Shown here in pieces: positions 53,056-62,050 of a DNA stretch of 64,000 nt (the stretch's first letter is position 1; every line of letters starts with the position of its first letter). A model generated the notes under the pieces. The model was not told where the DNA came from. It ran no database searches and was given only the letters and a program-made list of their open reading frames with translations. The position numbers and the translations under genes were made by a program. This DNA is from Sphingobacterium sp. lm-10 (lineage in GTDB: Bacteria; Bacteroidota; Bacteroidia; Sphingobacteriales; Sphingobacteriaceae): contig NZ_JAMJWC010000001.1 of the NCBI RefSeq assembly GCF_023554555.1, positions 248,001 through 312,000 of the forward strand. The letters are read 5' to 3'.

Positions 53056-54048
53056 ATGTCCATTAATCAAATAGCAAAAGAACTTAATGTTTCCAAATCC
53101 ACGGTGTCTTTAGTCATCAATGGAAAGGCACAACAATCCCGTATTAGCAAGGAACTCGAAAAGCGAATCCTGGATTATGTAAATGAAATTGGTTTCAAAC
53201 CCAATGCCTTGGCAAAAAGTTTAGCTACTGGAAAGACGCTAACAATTGGACTAATTGTAGAAAATATAGGTGACAGTTTCTTCGGTCCTATAGCCTTACG
53301 CATAGAAGAATGTTTACGCTCGCACGGATATCATGTGCTCTATAGCAGTACCGTAGGTAAGGCAGAAATAGCCCGAGAAATTATAGCATCTATGGTCGAC
53401 CAGAAAGTGGAGGGCCTGATTATCTCCCCTACAGCAGATCTTGAAAACGAGATTTCGAAAGTATTATCGTCTGGTATTCCCTTGGTCGTATTTGATCGCA
53501 AAGCCAATTTGTCAGAGGTAAATTACGTAGGCACAGACAACTACTTAGCGAGCGAACAGGCCGTAAAGCACTTGATAGAACAAGGATATTCTCGTATCGG
53601 AATGGTTACTAGCGATTCTCAACAATCTCAAATGCTGGAAAGATTGGCGGCCTATCATACTCAGCTAGAGCAACATGATTTACCTTTGCATATTCTCAGT
53701 GTTCCATTTTCCTACCATGCAGAAGAGCGTGTTGCATGTATCCAAAATTTCCTAAAAGAGAATAATTTGGAAGCGATTTATTTCAGTACCAATTATTTAT
53801 GCATCTCCGGAATCAAAGCCATTCAGCTTTCTGATAAAGTCACTAACTATGCGTTATTATCATTTGACGACCACGAAGTGTACGAATTATTTGATCCACC
53901 AATCACGTGTATACGGCAACCTATTGAAGAAATAGCGCAAAGAATTGTCGATAATATCATGGCGCAGATTAATGGGAAGGTGAAGCAACCAACCGAAGCG
54001 ATAATACCGTCCAAACTTTTGATTAGAAAAAGTACTACTACAGGGTAA
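53056..54048 (+). CDS. LacI-family transcriptional regulator of the mannoside locus
   Basis: A 330-residue repressor. The helix-turn-helix and hinge helix lie at residues 1-58 ('INQIAKELNVSKSTVSLVING'), followed by a periplasmic-binding-protein-like sugar domain ('TIGLIVENIGDSFFGPIALRIEE'). It is placed 23 bp after the GH1 gene and 87 bp before the susC start. A perfect 18-bp palindrome right after its stop is the expected operator, so it likely represses susC onward until a sugar ligand binds. Confidence 0.93.
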   Translation: MSINQIAKELNVSKSTVSLVINGKAQQSRISKELEKRILDYVNEIGFKPNALAKSLATGKTLTIGLIVENIGDSFFGPIALRIEECLRSHGYHVLYSSTVGKAEIAREIIASMVDQKVEGLIISPTADLENEISKVLSSGIPLVVFDRKANLSEVNYVGTDNYLASEQAVKHLIEQGYSRIGMVTSDSQQSQMLERLAAYHTQLEQHDLPLHILSVPFSYHAEERVACIQNFLKENNLEAIYFSTNYLCISGIKAIQLSDKVTNYALLSFDDHEVYELFDPPITCIRQPIEEIAQRIVDNIMAQINGKVKQPTEAIIPSKLLIRKSTTTG

Positions 54049-54088
54049 TTTGCATTTATTCTGGAAATCCTATACCTTTATCAAATCT

Positions 54089-54106
54089 TGCAAAACCGGT
54101 TTTGCA
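54089..54106. promoter_or_regulatory. LacI-type operator in front of susC
   Basis: TGCAAAACCGGTTTTGCA is a perfect 18-bp palindrome with a central CG, the usual form of LacI-family operators. It lies 30 bp upstream of the chosen susC ATG and 41 bp after the LacI stop. Confidence 0.75.
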
Positions 54107-54135
54107 TTATATATATAAACCTAATAAAGCTATTT

Positions 54136-57100
54136 ATGATAAAGCATCATTTTCTACATCGAATGAGGGGAGGGCTGTGCATTGTTTTTTGCGCATCACT
54201 TTGTCTGCCCGCTGGCGCCTTTACGTTGCGAGATTTACCACGGCATGTGTCTCACGTATCGGTCGTTCAACAACGTTACCGTGGTACTATTGTCGACGAG
54301 CAAGGGAATCCACTTTCCAATGCCACCGTCAGAAATCTACAGCAGAATACCGCGACGCAATCTAATGAGCAAGGCGAATTTGTATTAGAAGGAAGACCTG
54401 GGGAAGTGTTCGAATTTTCGTATACGGGTTTTGCTTCTCTGTCTCATACGCTAACAGCCGAAATTCAACTCCGTATCACCATGAATTCCAGTAATCAATC
54501 GGTAGATGAAGTGGTCATCATGGGGTACAACAGCCTGCGCGAAACCAATGTATCTGGTGCCATAAGCCGTGTAGACATGCAGGTGGCAGAGAAACGGCGT
54601 GTGCAGGATGTATCGCAGATGCTACAGGGAGCTGCTGCCGGTATAAACGTTACCCAAGCTAGTGGCCAACCTGGGGATCCTATTGATATTCGGGTACGTG
54701 GAGTAGGTACTATTGGTAATAATTCGCCACTCTTTGTTGTAGATGGTATACCTACTACCAACTTTAGTTTTATCAATCCGAATGATATTGAGTCTATGTC
54801 GGTGCTCAAAGATGCTTCGGCCGCCTCCATTTATGGTTCCAGAGCTGCGGCGGGCGTTATCTTGGTAACGACCAAGAAAGGTGTCGCGGGATCTACCCGT
54901 TTTGATGTCAATGTATTCTCTGGTATACAGCAGGCGACAAACCTTCCAAAAATGATGGATGCTACGCAGTATTTAAATACCGTGGAGCAGGCTTGGGCAA
55001 ATAGCAATACTGGTGGCACAAACCCCTACACGGCTGAGAAAAACCGGACGGATTTGGCCAACACGAATTGGCTGGATGAGCTTTTTGAAACAGGGCAGAC
55101 CAGCAGTTTTCAGATCGGCGCTTCGGGCGGATCCGAGAAGGTGACATACCGCTTGGCCACTGGATATTATAGTCAAGATGGAATTTTGAAATTTGATAAC
55201 GATAAATACCGTCGCTTGGAATTTCGTAGCAATGTTTCTGCGAAGTTGCATGACCGGGTGCAGGTGCGTTCAAACCTTTTGCTCAATCATCAGGAACGTA
55301 TGGTAGCGTCTTCTCGAGGAGATGCGCCGGGTATTATCCGGCATGCTTTATTGCGGCCACCTGTCTTGGGCGTGTACAAGGATCCGAGTGACCCCACCTA
55401 CACCGCCAACCGACCATTTACTGACCTACCTTTCTATCAGGGTCCGGGAAATTTTCGATCCGACCTGTACGAATGGTCGCAGAACCCGGTTGCCGCAGCC
55501 TATTATTCCAACAACAACCAACGCCAGTTCAAATTATTCGGTAACGTAGAAGGTTCTGTAGATATACTGGCAGACCGCTCACTGAAATTCAGATCGGTAC
55601 TGGGGCTCGAACTCAACTTCAATCACAACAAAGCTTTTTTTGCGAATTATGGGGATAATGATGGCGGAGGAGAAGCTATTGATGCGGGTACGGGAAGACA
55701 TAACCGCCCGAACGGTCTTAACGAAGATCGTGGAGAAGATTACACGCTGACTTGGAACAATGTTTTGAGCTATGATAAGCAGTGGGAAGATCATCAGATC
55801 AATACCTTGGTCGGTACCGAGTTTATCATCAATAACAGCAGCTCTATCAATGCCTCGCGTCGCCGCTTCGAATATGAATCGGATCGATTCCATTACATTG
55901 ATCTGGGTGATATGAACCGGGATTTATGGAATGGGGGATTTGCCGAAGAATGGGGATTGTTTTCCGTATTCACTTCTGCTACATATGCCTACAAATCACG
56001 CTACACCTTGACGGGAAATGTTCGTGCAGATGCTTCATCACGCTTCGGTTCGGATAATAAATGGGGCTACTTCCCTTCGTTATCTGCCGGATGGATTGTC
56101 AGCAATGAATCCTTCTTTGAACCAAATAGCACGTTGTCGTACTTAAAAGTACGTGGTTCAACAGGTACTTTGGGCAACCAAAATATTAACAACTATGCCT
56201 ACCTCACGATGTTTAGCCGAGAAGGGAATATCACCCGTTACGGAAATCCTTCCTTGCGGTGGGAGTCTACTACGCAGCATAATATTGGGGTAGATATGCG
56301 CTGGTTAAACAATAAACTAGACATTACAGCAGATGTTTTTAGTAAGCAAACGAAGGATATTCTATTGTTGTTAAGTCTGCCCAGCTTTGTCGGGAATGTA
56401 GATCCTACCTACGTCAATGCAGGGCAGGTAAATAATGAAGGCTGGGAATTGAATGTGCGGTATCGCGACTCTTTCGCCAAAGATGGTACATTCAGCTTGG
56501 GTGGTAACCTGACCGGCTTACGTAATAAGGTGGCCGCGTTGCATGAGAATGTACCTCGCATCGTTGGTCCGGTAGCTCGCGCAGAAGTGGGGCAACCGCT
56601 TGATGCCTATTACGGATATGTAATGGAGGGTATCTATCAAAACCAGGGAGAGGTAGCTGCACATCAATTTGGATTGAGCACGCCATTAAGCAAACCCGGA
56701 GATATTCGGTTTAAGGATTTAAATAACGATGGTATCATCAACGACGATGACCGCACCTTTATTGGTAATCCGATTCCGCGCTTGAGTTATGGATTCTACG
56801 GTGATGTTTCTTATCAAGGATTTGATTTAAATGTGTTTTTTCAAGGGGTAAAAGGAGTAGATCGTTACAATGACGGTATGCGAATTGTCGACTTTGATAG
56901 CCGGCCTTTTAATTATTCTACCCGCATGTTAGATGCCTGGAACGGCGAAGGGTCTACTAATAGCTTGCCACGTGTCGCGTTTGAAGAGACGGGCGTGAGT
57001 CGCTTTTCCTCCTTATACATTGAGGATGCTTCCTATCTCCGCCTGAAAAATGTGGAATTAGGGTATTCATTCCGCCAGCTACCTGCCCGGTGGGGCGTGT

Positions 57101-57246
57101 CAAACGCACGCGTGTATGTTTCTGGTCAGAATCTGTATACCTGGACAAAATACACTGGGCTAGATCCTGAAAATACAGACCTGATCGATCGTGGTACATA
57201 TCCACAAGCCAAAACTTTTTTATTTGGTGTTAACCTAACTTTTTAA
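54136..57246 (+). CDS. susC: SusC/RagA-family TonB-linked outer-membrane transporter
   Basis: A 1036-residue protein from ATG 54136; the longer frame at 54088 would start inside the operator at TTG. After a signal peptide ending near 'PAGAF' come the CarboxypepD regulatory domain (about 45-120, 'YRGTIVDEQGNPLSNATV'), the plug with 'SVDEVVIMGYNSLRETNVSGAIS' and 'KDASAASIYGSRAAAGVILVTTKKG', and the barrel ending in 'FGVNLTF'. It imports oligosaccharides with the SusD lid encoded 3 bp downstream. Confidence 0.95.
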   Translation: MIKHHFLHRMRGGLCIVFCASLCLPAGAFTLRDLPRHVSHVSVVQQRYRGTIVDEQGNPLSNATVRNLQQNTATQSNEQGEFVLEGRPGEVFEFSYTGFASLSHTLTAEIQLRITMNSSNQSVDEVVIMGYNSLRETNVSGAISRVDMQVAEKRRVQDVSQMLQGAAAGINVTQASGQPGDPIDIRVRGVGTIGNNSPLFVVDGIPTTNFSFINPNDIESMSVLKDASAASIYGSRAAAGVILVTTKKGVAGSTRFDVNVFSGIQQATNLPKMMDATQYLNTVEQAWANSNTGGTNPYTAEKNRTDLANTNWLDELFETGQTSSFQIGASGGSEKVTYRLATGYYSQDGILKFDNDKYRRLEFRSNVSAKLHDRVQVRSNLLLNHQERMVASSRGDAPGIIRHALLRPPVLGVYKDPSDPTYTANRPFTDLPFYQGPGNFRSDLYEWSQNPVAAAYYSNNNQRQFKLFGNVEGSVDILADRSLKFRSVLGLELNFNHNKAFFANYGDNDGGGEAIDAGTGRHNRPNGLNEDRGEDYTLTWNNVLSYDKQWEDHQINTLVGTEFIINNSSSINASRRRFEYESDRFHYIDLGDMNRDLWNGGFAEEWGLFSVFTSATYAYKSRYTLTGNVRADASSRFGSDNKWGYFPSLSAGWIVSNESFFEPNSTLSYLKVRGSTGTLGNQNINNYAYLTMFSREGNITRYGNPSLRWESTTQHNIGVDMRWLNNKLDITADVFSKQTKDILLLLSLPSFVGNVDPTYVNAGQVNNEGWELNVRYRDSFAKDGTFSLGGNLTGLRNKVAALHENVPRIVGPVARAEVGQPLDAYYGYVMEGIYQNQGEVAAHQFGLSTPLSKPGDIRFKDLNNDGIINDDDRTFIGNPIPRLSYGFYGDVSYQGFDLNVFFQGVKGVDRYNDGMRIVDFDSRPFNYSTRMLDAWNGEGSTNSLPRVAFEETGVSRFSSLYIEDASYLRLKNVELGYSFRQLPARWGVSNARVYVSGQNLYTWTKYTGLDPENTDLIDRGTYPQAKTFLFGVNLTF

Positions 57247-57249
57247 ACC

Positions 57250-58704
57250 ATGAAGACGAAACTCATTTATATAGCAAGTGCCGCTTTGTTGTTCACCAGC
57301 TGTTCGAAATGGTTGGATAAAGACCCAATCGGCATTCTGACACAAGAGGAGGTGCAGGTCGATCCTACAGAAGGCACGATCACTACCGGAGTACTATTTG
57401 CTTACCGGCCGCTCTCCAATACATTGAACATCTTTGGCGATTGGGATTGGACGGGCGGATTAGTCATTCGCCCAGACTTCATCCTGGAAGATATCGCATC
57501 TGGCGATGCGCAAAAGAAGTGGGTGCCTGACGGTGACCAAGCCTGGATGGACGATGTCGCTAATTACAATTTTACTGCTGAAAACGGTGCATTTGCCGGT
57601 ATTTGGCGCTTTAATTACGATGGAATCGCGCGTGTTAACATTGCCATTTTCCAACTTACCGATCCGGAGACGCTGGGCAAATTAAATATCAGCGATGAGC
57701 GTAGAAAACAGTTGCTCGGGGAAAGTTCCTTCTTACGAGCCTTCTACTATTTTGATCTTGTCAAGTATTTTGGAGATGTACCTATGGTGCTACAGCCATT
57801 AGAAAACTTCAATGAAGCGTATGAGGTGGCTGTACGTATGCCAAAGAGCGATGTATATGCTCAGGTAAAAGCAGATTTGGCGATAGCCTTAGAAAATCTC
57901 CCGGCTGCCAAATACTCCAATATGCAGGAACGATGGCGCGCATCTCAGGGCGCTGCTCTAGCCTTGAATGCAAAAGTAGCCCTTTTCGAGGGAGATTGGA
58001 ATGCGGTGATCGATTATGCCAATCGTTTAGAGCAAACGGGGTTTTATGGGCTAAATCCCAATTTTTTCGATGCATTCGATAATGAGAAAGCCTATCAGGA
58101 GCAAGAGAATATTTTCATTTATGATCATGAAACCGGCCTACAGCCTCCACGTGGAAATGGCTTGGCGGCGCTGATGGGATGGGGTTTCTTAGCACCATCC
58201 GCTAATCTGCTGCAGTCCTTTGAGACCGGAGATCCGCGTTTGTCGCAAACGGCTAATGTAAGCTCCCGATCAATCTATAAGCTCTTAGGAGCCCAAAACG
58301 ACACCTTCAAAGGAAATGAAAATTCACCCGTTAATCGCGTGTATATCCGCTATGCTGATGTATTGCTTTGGAAAGCCGAAGCATTCATTGAGACCAATCG
58401 GATAGCGGAAGGTGTGGCGATTATCAACTTGATCCGCCAACGCGCCCGCGGTGGCCAATCGGTATTACCTGACCGGGCGACTGATGCCACGAAAGAGGAG
58501 GCGACAGCATGGCTGCGTCAGGAGCGTCGGGTAGAATTGAGTATGGAATCGCATAGATTATCCGATCTTCGTCGTTGGAAAGTAGCCAAAACAACCCTTA
58601 ATCAGATTGGAAAACCTTATTTAGACATGCATGACTTGTTCCCAATCCCACAAGGTGATGTGGACAAGACAGCCGGTAAAATAGTACAAAACCCAGGATA
58701 TTAA
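57250..58704 (+). CDS. susD: SusD/RagB-family glycan-binding lipoprotein
   Basis: A 484-residue surface lipoprotein (lipobox FTSC, Cys18) with the SusD TPR-like scaffold: 'SCSKWLDKDPIG' start, 'LLGESSFLRAFYYFDLVKYFGDVPMV' and C-terminal 'RQERRVELSMESHRLSDLRRW'. It forms the lid over the SusC pore. It is translated almost without gap after susC and only 1 bp before the GH130 gene. Confidence 0.95.
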   Translation: MKTKLIYIASAALLFTSCSKWLDKDPIGILTQEEVQVDPTEGTITTGVLFAYRPLSNTLNIFGDWDWTGGLVIRPDFILEDIASGDAQKKWVPDGDQAWMDDVANYNFTAENGAFAGIWRFNYDGIARVNIAIFQLTDPETLGKLNISDERRKQLLGESSFLRAFYYFDLVKYFGDVPMVLQPLENFNEAYEVAVRMPKSDVYAQVKADLAIALENLPAAKYSNMQERWRASQGAALALNAKVALFEGDWNAVIDYANRLEQTGFYGLNPNFFDAFDNEKAYQEQENIFIYDHETGLQPPRGNGLAALMGWGFLAPSANLLQSFETGDPRLSQTANVSSRSIYKLLGAQNDTFKGNENSPVNRVYIRYADVLLWKAEAFIETNRIAEGVAIINLIRQRARGGQSVLPDRATDATKEEATAWLRQERRVELSMESHRLSDLRRWKVAKTTLNQIGKPYLDMHDLFPIPQGDVDKTAGKIVQNPGY

Positions 58705-58705
58705 T

Positions 58706-59860
58706 ATGAAAAAACGACTTTTATTTTATGCCGTAGCGATCGCTGCAATCAGTGCTTGCGGAGACGCAACCAAAGAAGAATCCACGACGGTGCCCAATTG
58801 GACACTGGGAGGATTTGAACGACCAGCAGGAATCAATCCAGTCATCAGCCCTGATTCGACCACCACTTTTTTGGACCCGATGTCGGGCAATATGGTGCGC
58901 TGGGAAGAGAATGATACCTTTAATCCAGGTGCCGTAGTAAAAGATGATACGGTATTCGTTTTGTATCGAGCCGAAGATAAATATGGCATTGGCATTGGTT
59001 TTCGCACCTCTCGACTCGGACTAGCCTATAGCACAGACGGGTTGCATTTCACGCGGGATAAGACGCCTGTTTTGTTTCCGGATGATGACAATCAAAAAGC
59101 GTATGAATGGCCGGGAGGGATAGAAGATCCGCGCGTAGCGGTGACGGAAGATGGCACTTTTGTGGTGTTTTACACACAATGGAATCGAGATGTCCCTCGT
59201 TTAGGCGTAGCCACCTCCAAAGATTTGCGTAACTGGACTAAGCATGGTCCTATCTTCGCTAAGTCGACGTATAGCAAAATGATGCACATGCCACATAAAT
59301 CGGCTTCTATTGTCACCACGTTGAAAAATGATAAACTGGTCATTGAGAAGGTAAATGGTAAATATTGGATGTATTGGGGCGAACATGGCGTTAAGGGTGC
59401 CACCTCTGATAATCTGATCGATTGGGAGCCGGTGTTGGATAATCAAGGCGAATTAGCTACATTTATTGATGTTCGAAAAGGATATTTCGATAGTGCACTC
59501 ACAGAATGTGGCCCACCGGCCATAAAAACCGATCAAGGAATTCTTCTATTGTACAATGGTAAAAACCACGACGAGAAAGAACAGGCCGACCCGCGTTTCA
59601 CTTTAGGTACGTACAGCGCAGGACAGGTGTTGTTTGACGCCAATGACCCTACTAAAGTAATCCAGCGGTTAGATACTCCGTTTAAGAGACCCATGGAGGA
59701 TTTTGAAAAAAGCGGGCAATACGTAGATGGCACCGTATTCATACAAGGGTTAGCGTATTATAAATCTAAATGGTTCTTATATTATGGTTGTGCCGATTCT
59801 AAAGTAGGTGTCTCTGTGTATGATCCAAGTAAAGCGACCAATTTTGATCCGCTACCATAA
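58706..59860 (+). CDS. GH130 lipoprotein, probable beta-1,2-mannosidase
   Basis: A 384-residue five-bladed beta-propeller glycoside enzyme with lipobox ISAC (Cys18), so it is exported. The catalytic Asp141 lies in 'GGIEDPRV', and 'NDTFNPGAVVKDD', 'LYRAEDK' and 'SALTECGPPA' line the site. Cytosolic GH130 members are phosphorylases; lipidated Bacteroides members of this sequence type hydrolyse beta-1,2-mannosides. Location and blocks point to the hydrolytic group, but linkage specificity is inferred. It supplies monosaccharide for the kinase and porter that follow. Confidence 0.88.
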   Translation: MKKRLLFYAVAIAAISACGDATKEESTTVPNWTLGGFERPAGINPVISPDSTTTFLDPMSGNMVRWEENDTFNPGAVVKDDTVFVLYRAEDKYGIGIGFRTSRLGLAYSTDGLHFTRDKTPVLFPDDDNQKAYEWPGGIEDPRVAVTEDGTFVVFYTQWNRDVPRLGVATSKDLRNWTKHGPIFAKSTYSKMMHMPHKSASIVTTLKNDKLVIEKVNGKYWMYWGEHGVKGATSDNLIDWEPVLDNQGELATFIDVRKGYFDSALTECGPPAIKTDQGILLLYNGKNHDEKEQADPRFTLGTYSAGQVLFDANDPTKVIQRLDTPFKRPMEDFEKSGQYVDGTVFIQGLAYYKSKWFLYYGCADSKVGVSVYDPSKATNFDPLP

Positions 59861-59866
59861 AAGCAA

Positions 59867-60715
59867 ATGGAGATAGAACTAATTTTAGCAATAGATGTTG
59901 GCGGCACACATATCAGTGCCGCCTTAATAAACAAAAACACGATGTGTTTGCATGAGCAGGCCTATGTGCAGGGAGAGGTAGATAGCAATGCTTCGCGAGC
60001 ATCTATTTTAACCGATTGGGATCAGGTATTGACTCAAGTATTATGCCTAGTGGAAAACCCAGTGCAAGCTTGTGTAATTTCTATTCCAGGCCCGTTTGAT
60101 TATGTGAATGGCGTTTCTCAGATGGATGGTATGTACAAATACCAAGCAATTCTGGGAATGGATGTAAAGCAGTATTTAAATGAAAAATACCATATACCTG
60201 CCAAAAATATTCGGTTTTTCAATGATGCACACGCCTTCCTGCTTGGAGAGATCTACCATCACCAACTGGCGGATTCTACCGTTATTGGATTGACTTTAGG
60301 CACCGGATTGGGCTCTGCCTTCTACGATGGCTCCCATGCCAAAGATCTTAATTTCGGATCGGCTACGTTTCGCGATGGTATAGCCGAAGATTATATTTCT
60401 ACCAGAGGTATATTGGGTCACCTTAAAAAGCAAGGGGTACATCACTATAAAAATGTGAAAGAAGTAATTGCCAATCCAGATCGTGATACCCATCGCGATG
60501 TGGCATTAAGCTTTCTCTCGGATAGTTTGGTGGATTTCCATCAACAATATATTCGGGATATAGCCCCCGATCACATCATCGTGGGTGGAAGCATTGCTAA
60601 ATCACATGAATTGTTTTTGGAAAAGGTACAAACCCAAGTAGAAATTCCGGTTCGTGTGGCATCTTTTGATGAAATAAACCTATTTTACGGAATGATTTCA
60701 AATATAAACCTATGA
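59867..60715 (+). CDS. ROK-family sugar kinase without the zinc motif
   Basis: A 282-residue kinase. The phosphate-1 motif is 'AIDVGGTHISAAL' (about 8-20), with 'LTLGTGLGSAFYDG' and 'IIVGGSIAKS' further on. The usual ROK zinc site CxCGxxGC is absent: the segment after the catalytic region contains no Cys pair. It probably phosphorylates mannose or glucose released by the locus. It overlaps the next gene by 4 bp (ATGA). Confidence 0.88.
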   Translation: MEIELILAIDVGGTHISAALINKNTMCLHEQAYVQGEVDSNASRASILTDWDQVLTQVLCLVENPVQACVISIPGPFDYVNGVSQMDGMYKYQAILGMDVKQYLNEKYHIPAKNIRFFNDAHAFLLGEIYHHQLADSTVIGLTLGTGLGSAFYDGSHAKDLNFGSATFRDGIAEDYISTRGILGHLKKQGVHHYKNVKEVIANPDRDTHRDVALSFLSDSLVDFHQQYIRDIAPDHIIVGGSIAKSHELFLEKVQTQVEIPVRVASFDEINLFYGMISNINL

Positions 60716-61995
60716 AAAATGTATGGAAATTCTCGCTGATTGCCTCATTAGGCGGCTTTCTCTTTGGTTTTGAGACAGCAGTTATATCAGGCGCGGAGCG
60801 AATTATTCAACGGCTCTGGACGTTAGACTCCTTCTGGCATGGATTAACGGTATCCATGTCGCTCATCGGCACCATCATCGGTGCCATTGTAGCTGGTAAA
60901 GCTGCCGAAAAATATGGGCGCAAGCCTACGCTCACATTTGTCGCTGTACTATACCTGCTTTCTGCTATTGGTTGTGCCATAGCACCGATATGGTCTGTGT
61001 TCTTATTCTTTCGATTTTTAGGAGGATTAGCAGTCGGTATCAGCTCTGTTGCTGGGCCAGTATACATTTCTGAAATTGCACCTGCGAAGGATCGTGGCAA
61101 GCTTACAGGCTTGTTTCAGATCATGGTGGTTTCCGGTATTTTTGCAGCGTATTTAACTAACTACCTGTTTTCGGGCATGGGCGAAGAAGCCTGGCGCTAT
61201 ATGCTGGGCATCATGGCTGTTCCTTCCATCTTGTTTTGTATTCTTATCTTGTCTGTGCCAGAAAGTCCGCGCTGGGTCATGTTGCACAGAAGCAGAGAAG
61301 AAGCATTGCCTCTTTTCGAGCGAATTGGACAGGTCGCTGGAGACATTACTCCCATGAAAAAAGTGGTGCAGGTAAATCTTTTCCAAAAAGCGTATACTAA
61401 GCCGATTATTATGGCCGTGCTGCTCGCCTTTTTCAATCAGATGGTGGGTATCAATGCGATATTGTACTATGCTCCACGCATTTTTGAAATGGCGGGTTTT
61501 GATGGAGAGAATGCTTACCTACAACCGATATTTATTGGAGGTACAAACCTGTTATTTACCCTTATAGGGATGAGTATTATCGATAGATTTGGTCGTAAGA
61601 AGCTATTGCTGACTGGTGCTGTAGGTATGTTTGTGTTTTTATTATGTGCTGCTTTCGGGTTGCGCGACGGCGGTACACCATATCTTCTTTGGTATATCGT
61701 CGGGTTTATTGCCGCATTTGCCCTATCGCAAGGAGCGGTTATATGGGTGTTTATTTCAGAGATATTTCCTAATGAAGTACGTTCGCAGGGTACCTCGCTC
61801 GGCAGTACGACGCATTGGCTTTTTGCCGCGATCGTATCTGGGTTGTTCCCCATTATTGTGGAGCAAATAGCTGATGGTGCATTTTATATCTTCTTGTTTT
61901 ACGCCATCATGGTGGTCTTATCCTTTATTTTTATCCTATTTATTCCAGAAACCAAAGGGAAGTCTTTGGAAGAAATAGGAGAAGTAACCCATTAG
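60712..61995 (+). CDS. sugar porter family MFS transporter
   Basis: A 427-residue inner-membrane protein with 12 helices. The sugar-porter signatures are intact: 'GFETAVISGAE', 'AEKYGRKPTL', 'PESPRWVM', 'QMVGINAILYYAP', 'DRFGRKKLLL' and 'PETKGKSLEEIGE'. It moves a hexose or pentose with protons into the cytoplasm and is co-translated with the ROK kinase. It is the last gene of the utilisation locus by spacing. Confidence 0.93.
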   Translation: MKNVWKFSLIASLGGFLFGFETAVISGAERIIQRLWTLDSFWHGLTVSMSLIGTIIGAIVAGKAAEKYGRKPTLTFVAVLYLLSAIGCAIAPIWSVFLFFRFLGGLAVGISSVAGPVYISEIAPAKDRGKLTGLFQIMVVSGIFAAYLTNYLFSGMGEEAWRYMLGIMAVPSILFCILILSVPESPRWVMLHRSREEALPLFERIGQVAGDITPMKKVVQVNLFQKAYTKPIIMAVLLAFFNQMVGINAILYYAPRIFEMAGFDGENAYLQPIFIGGTNLLFTLIGMSIIDRFGRKKLLLTGAVGMFVFLLCAAFGLRDGGTPYLLWYIVGFIAAFALSQGAVIWVFISEIFPNEVRSQGTSLGSTTHWLFAAIVSGLFPIIVEQIADGAFYIFLFYAIMVVLSFIFILFIPETKGKSLEEIGEVTH

Positions 61996-62050
61996 CTATA
62001 TATTTACAACAGGATCGGCTACTTGCCGAATGAATCATTAAAATCACTAC

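Noticed and set aside
54962..55273. two overlapping minus-strand ORFs within susC
   Set aside because: They are antisense shadows with no independent support.
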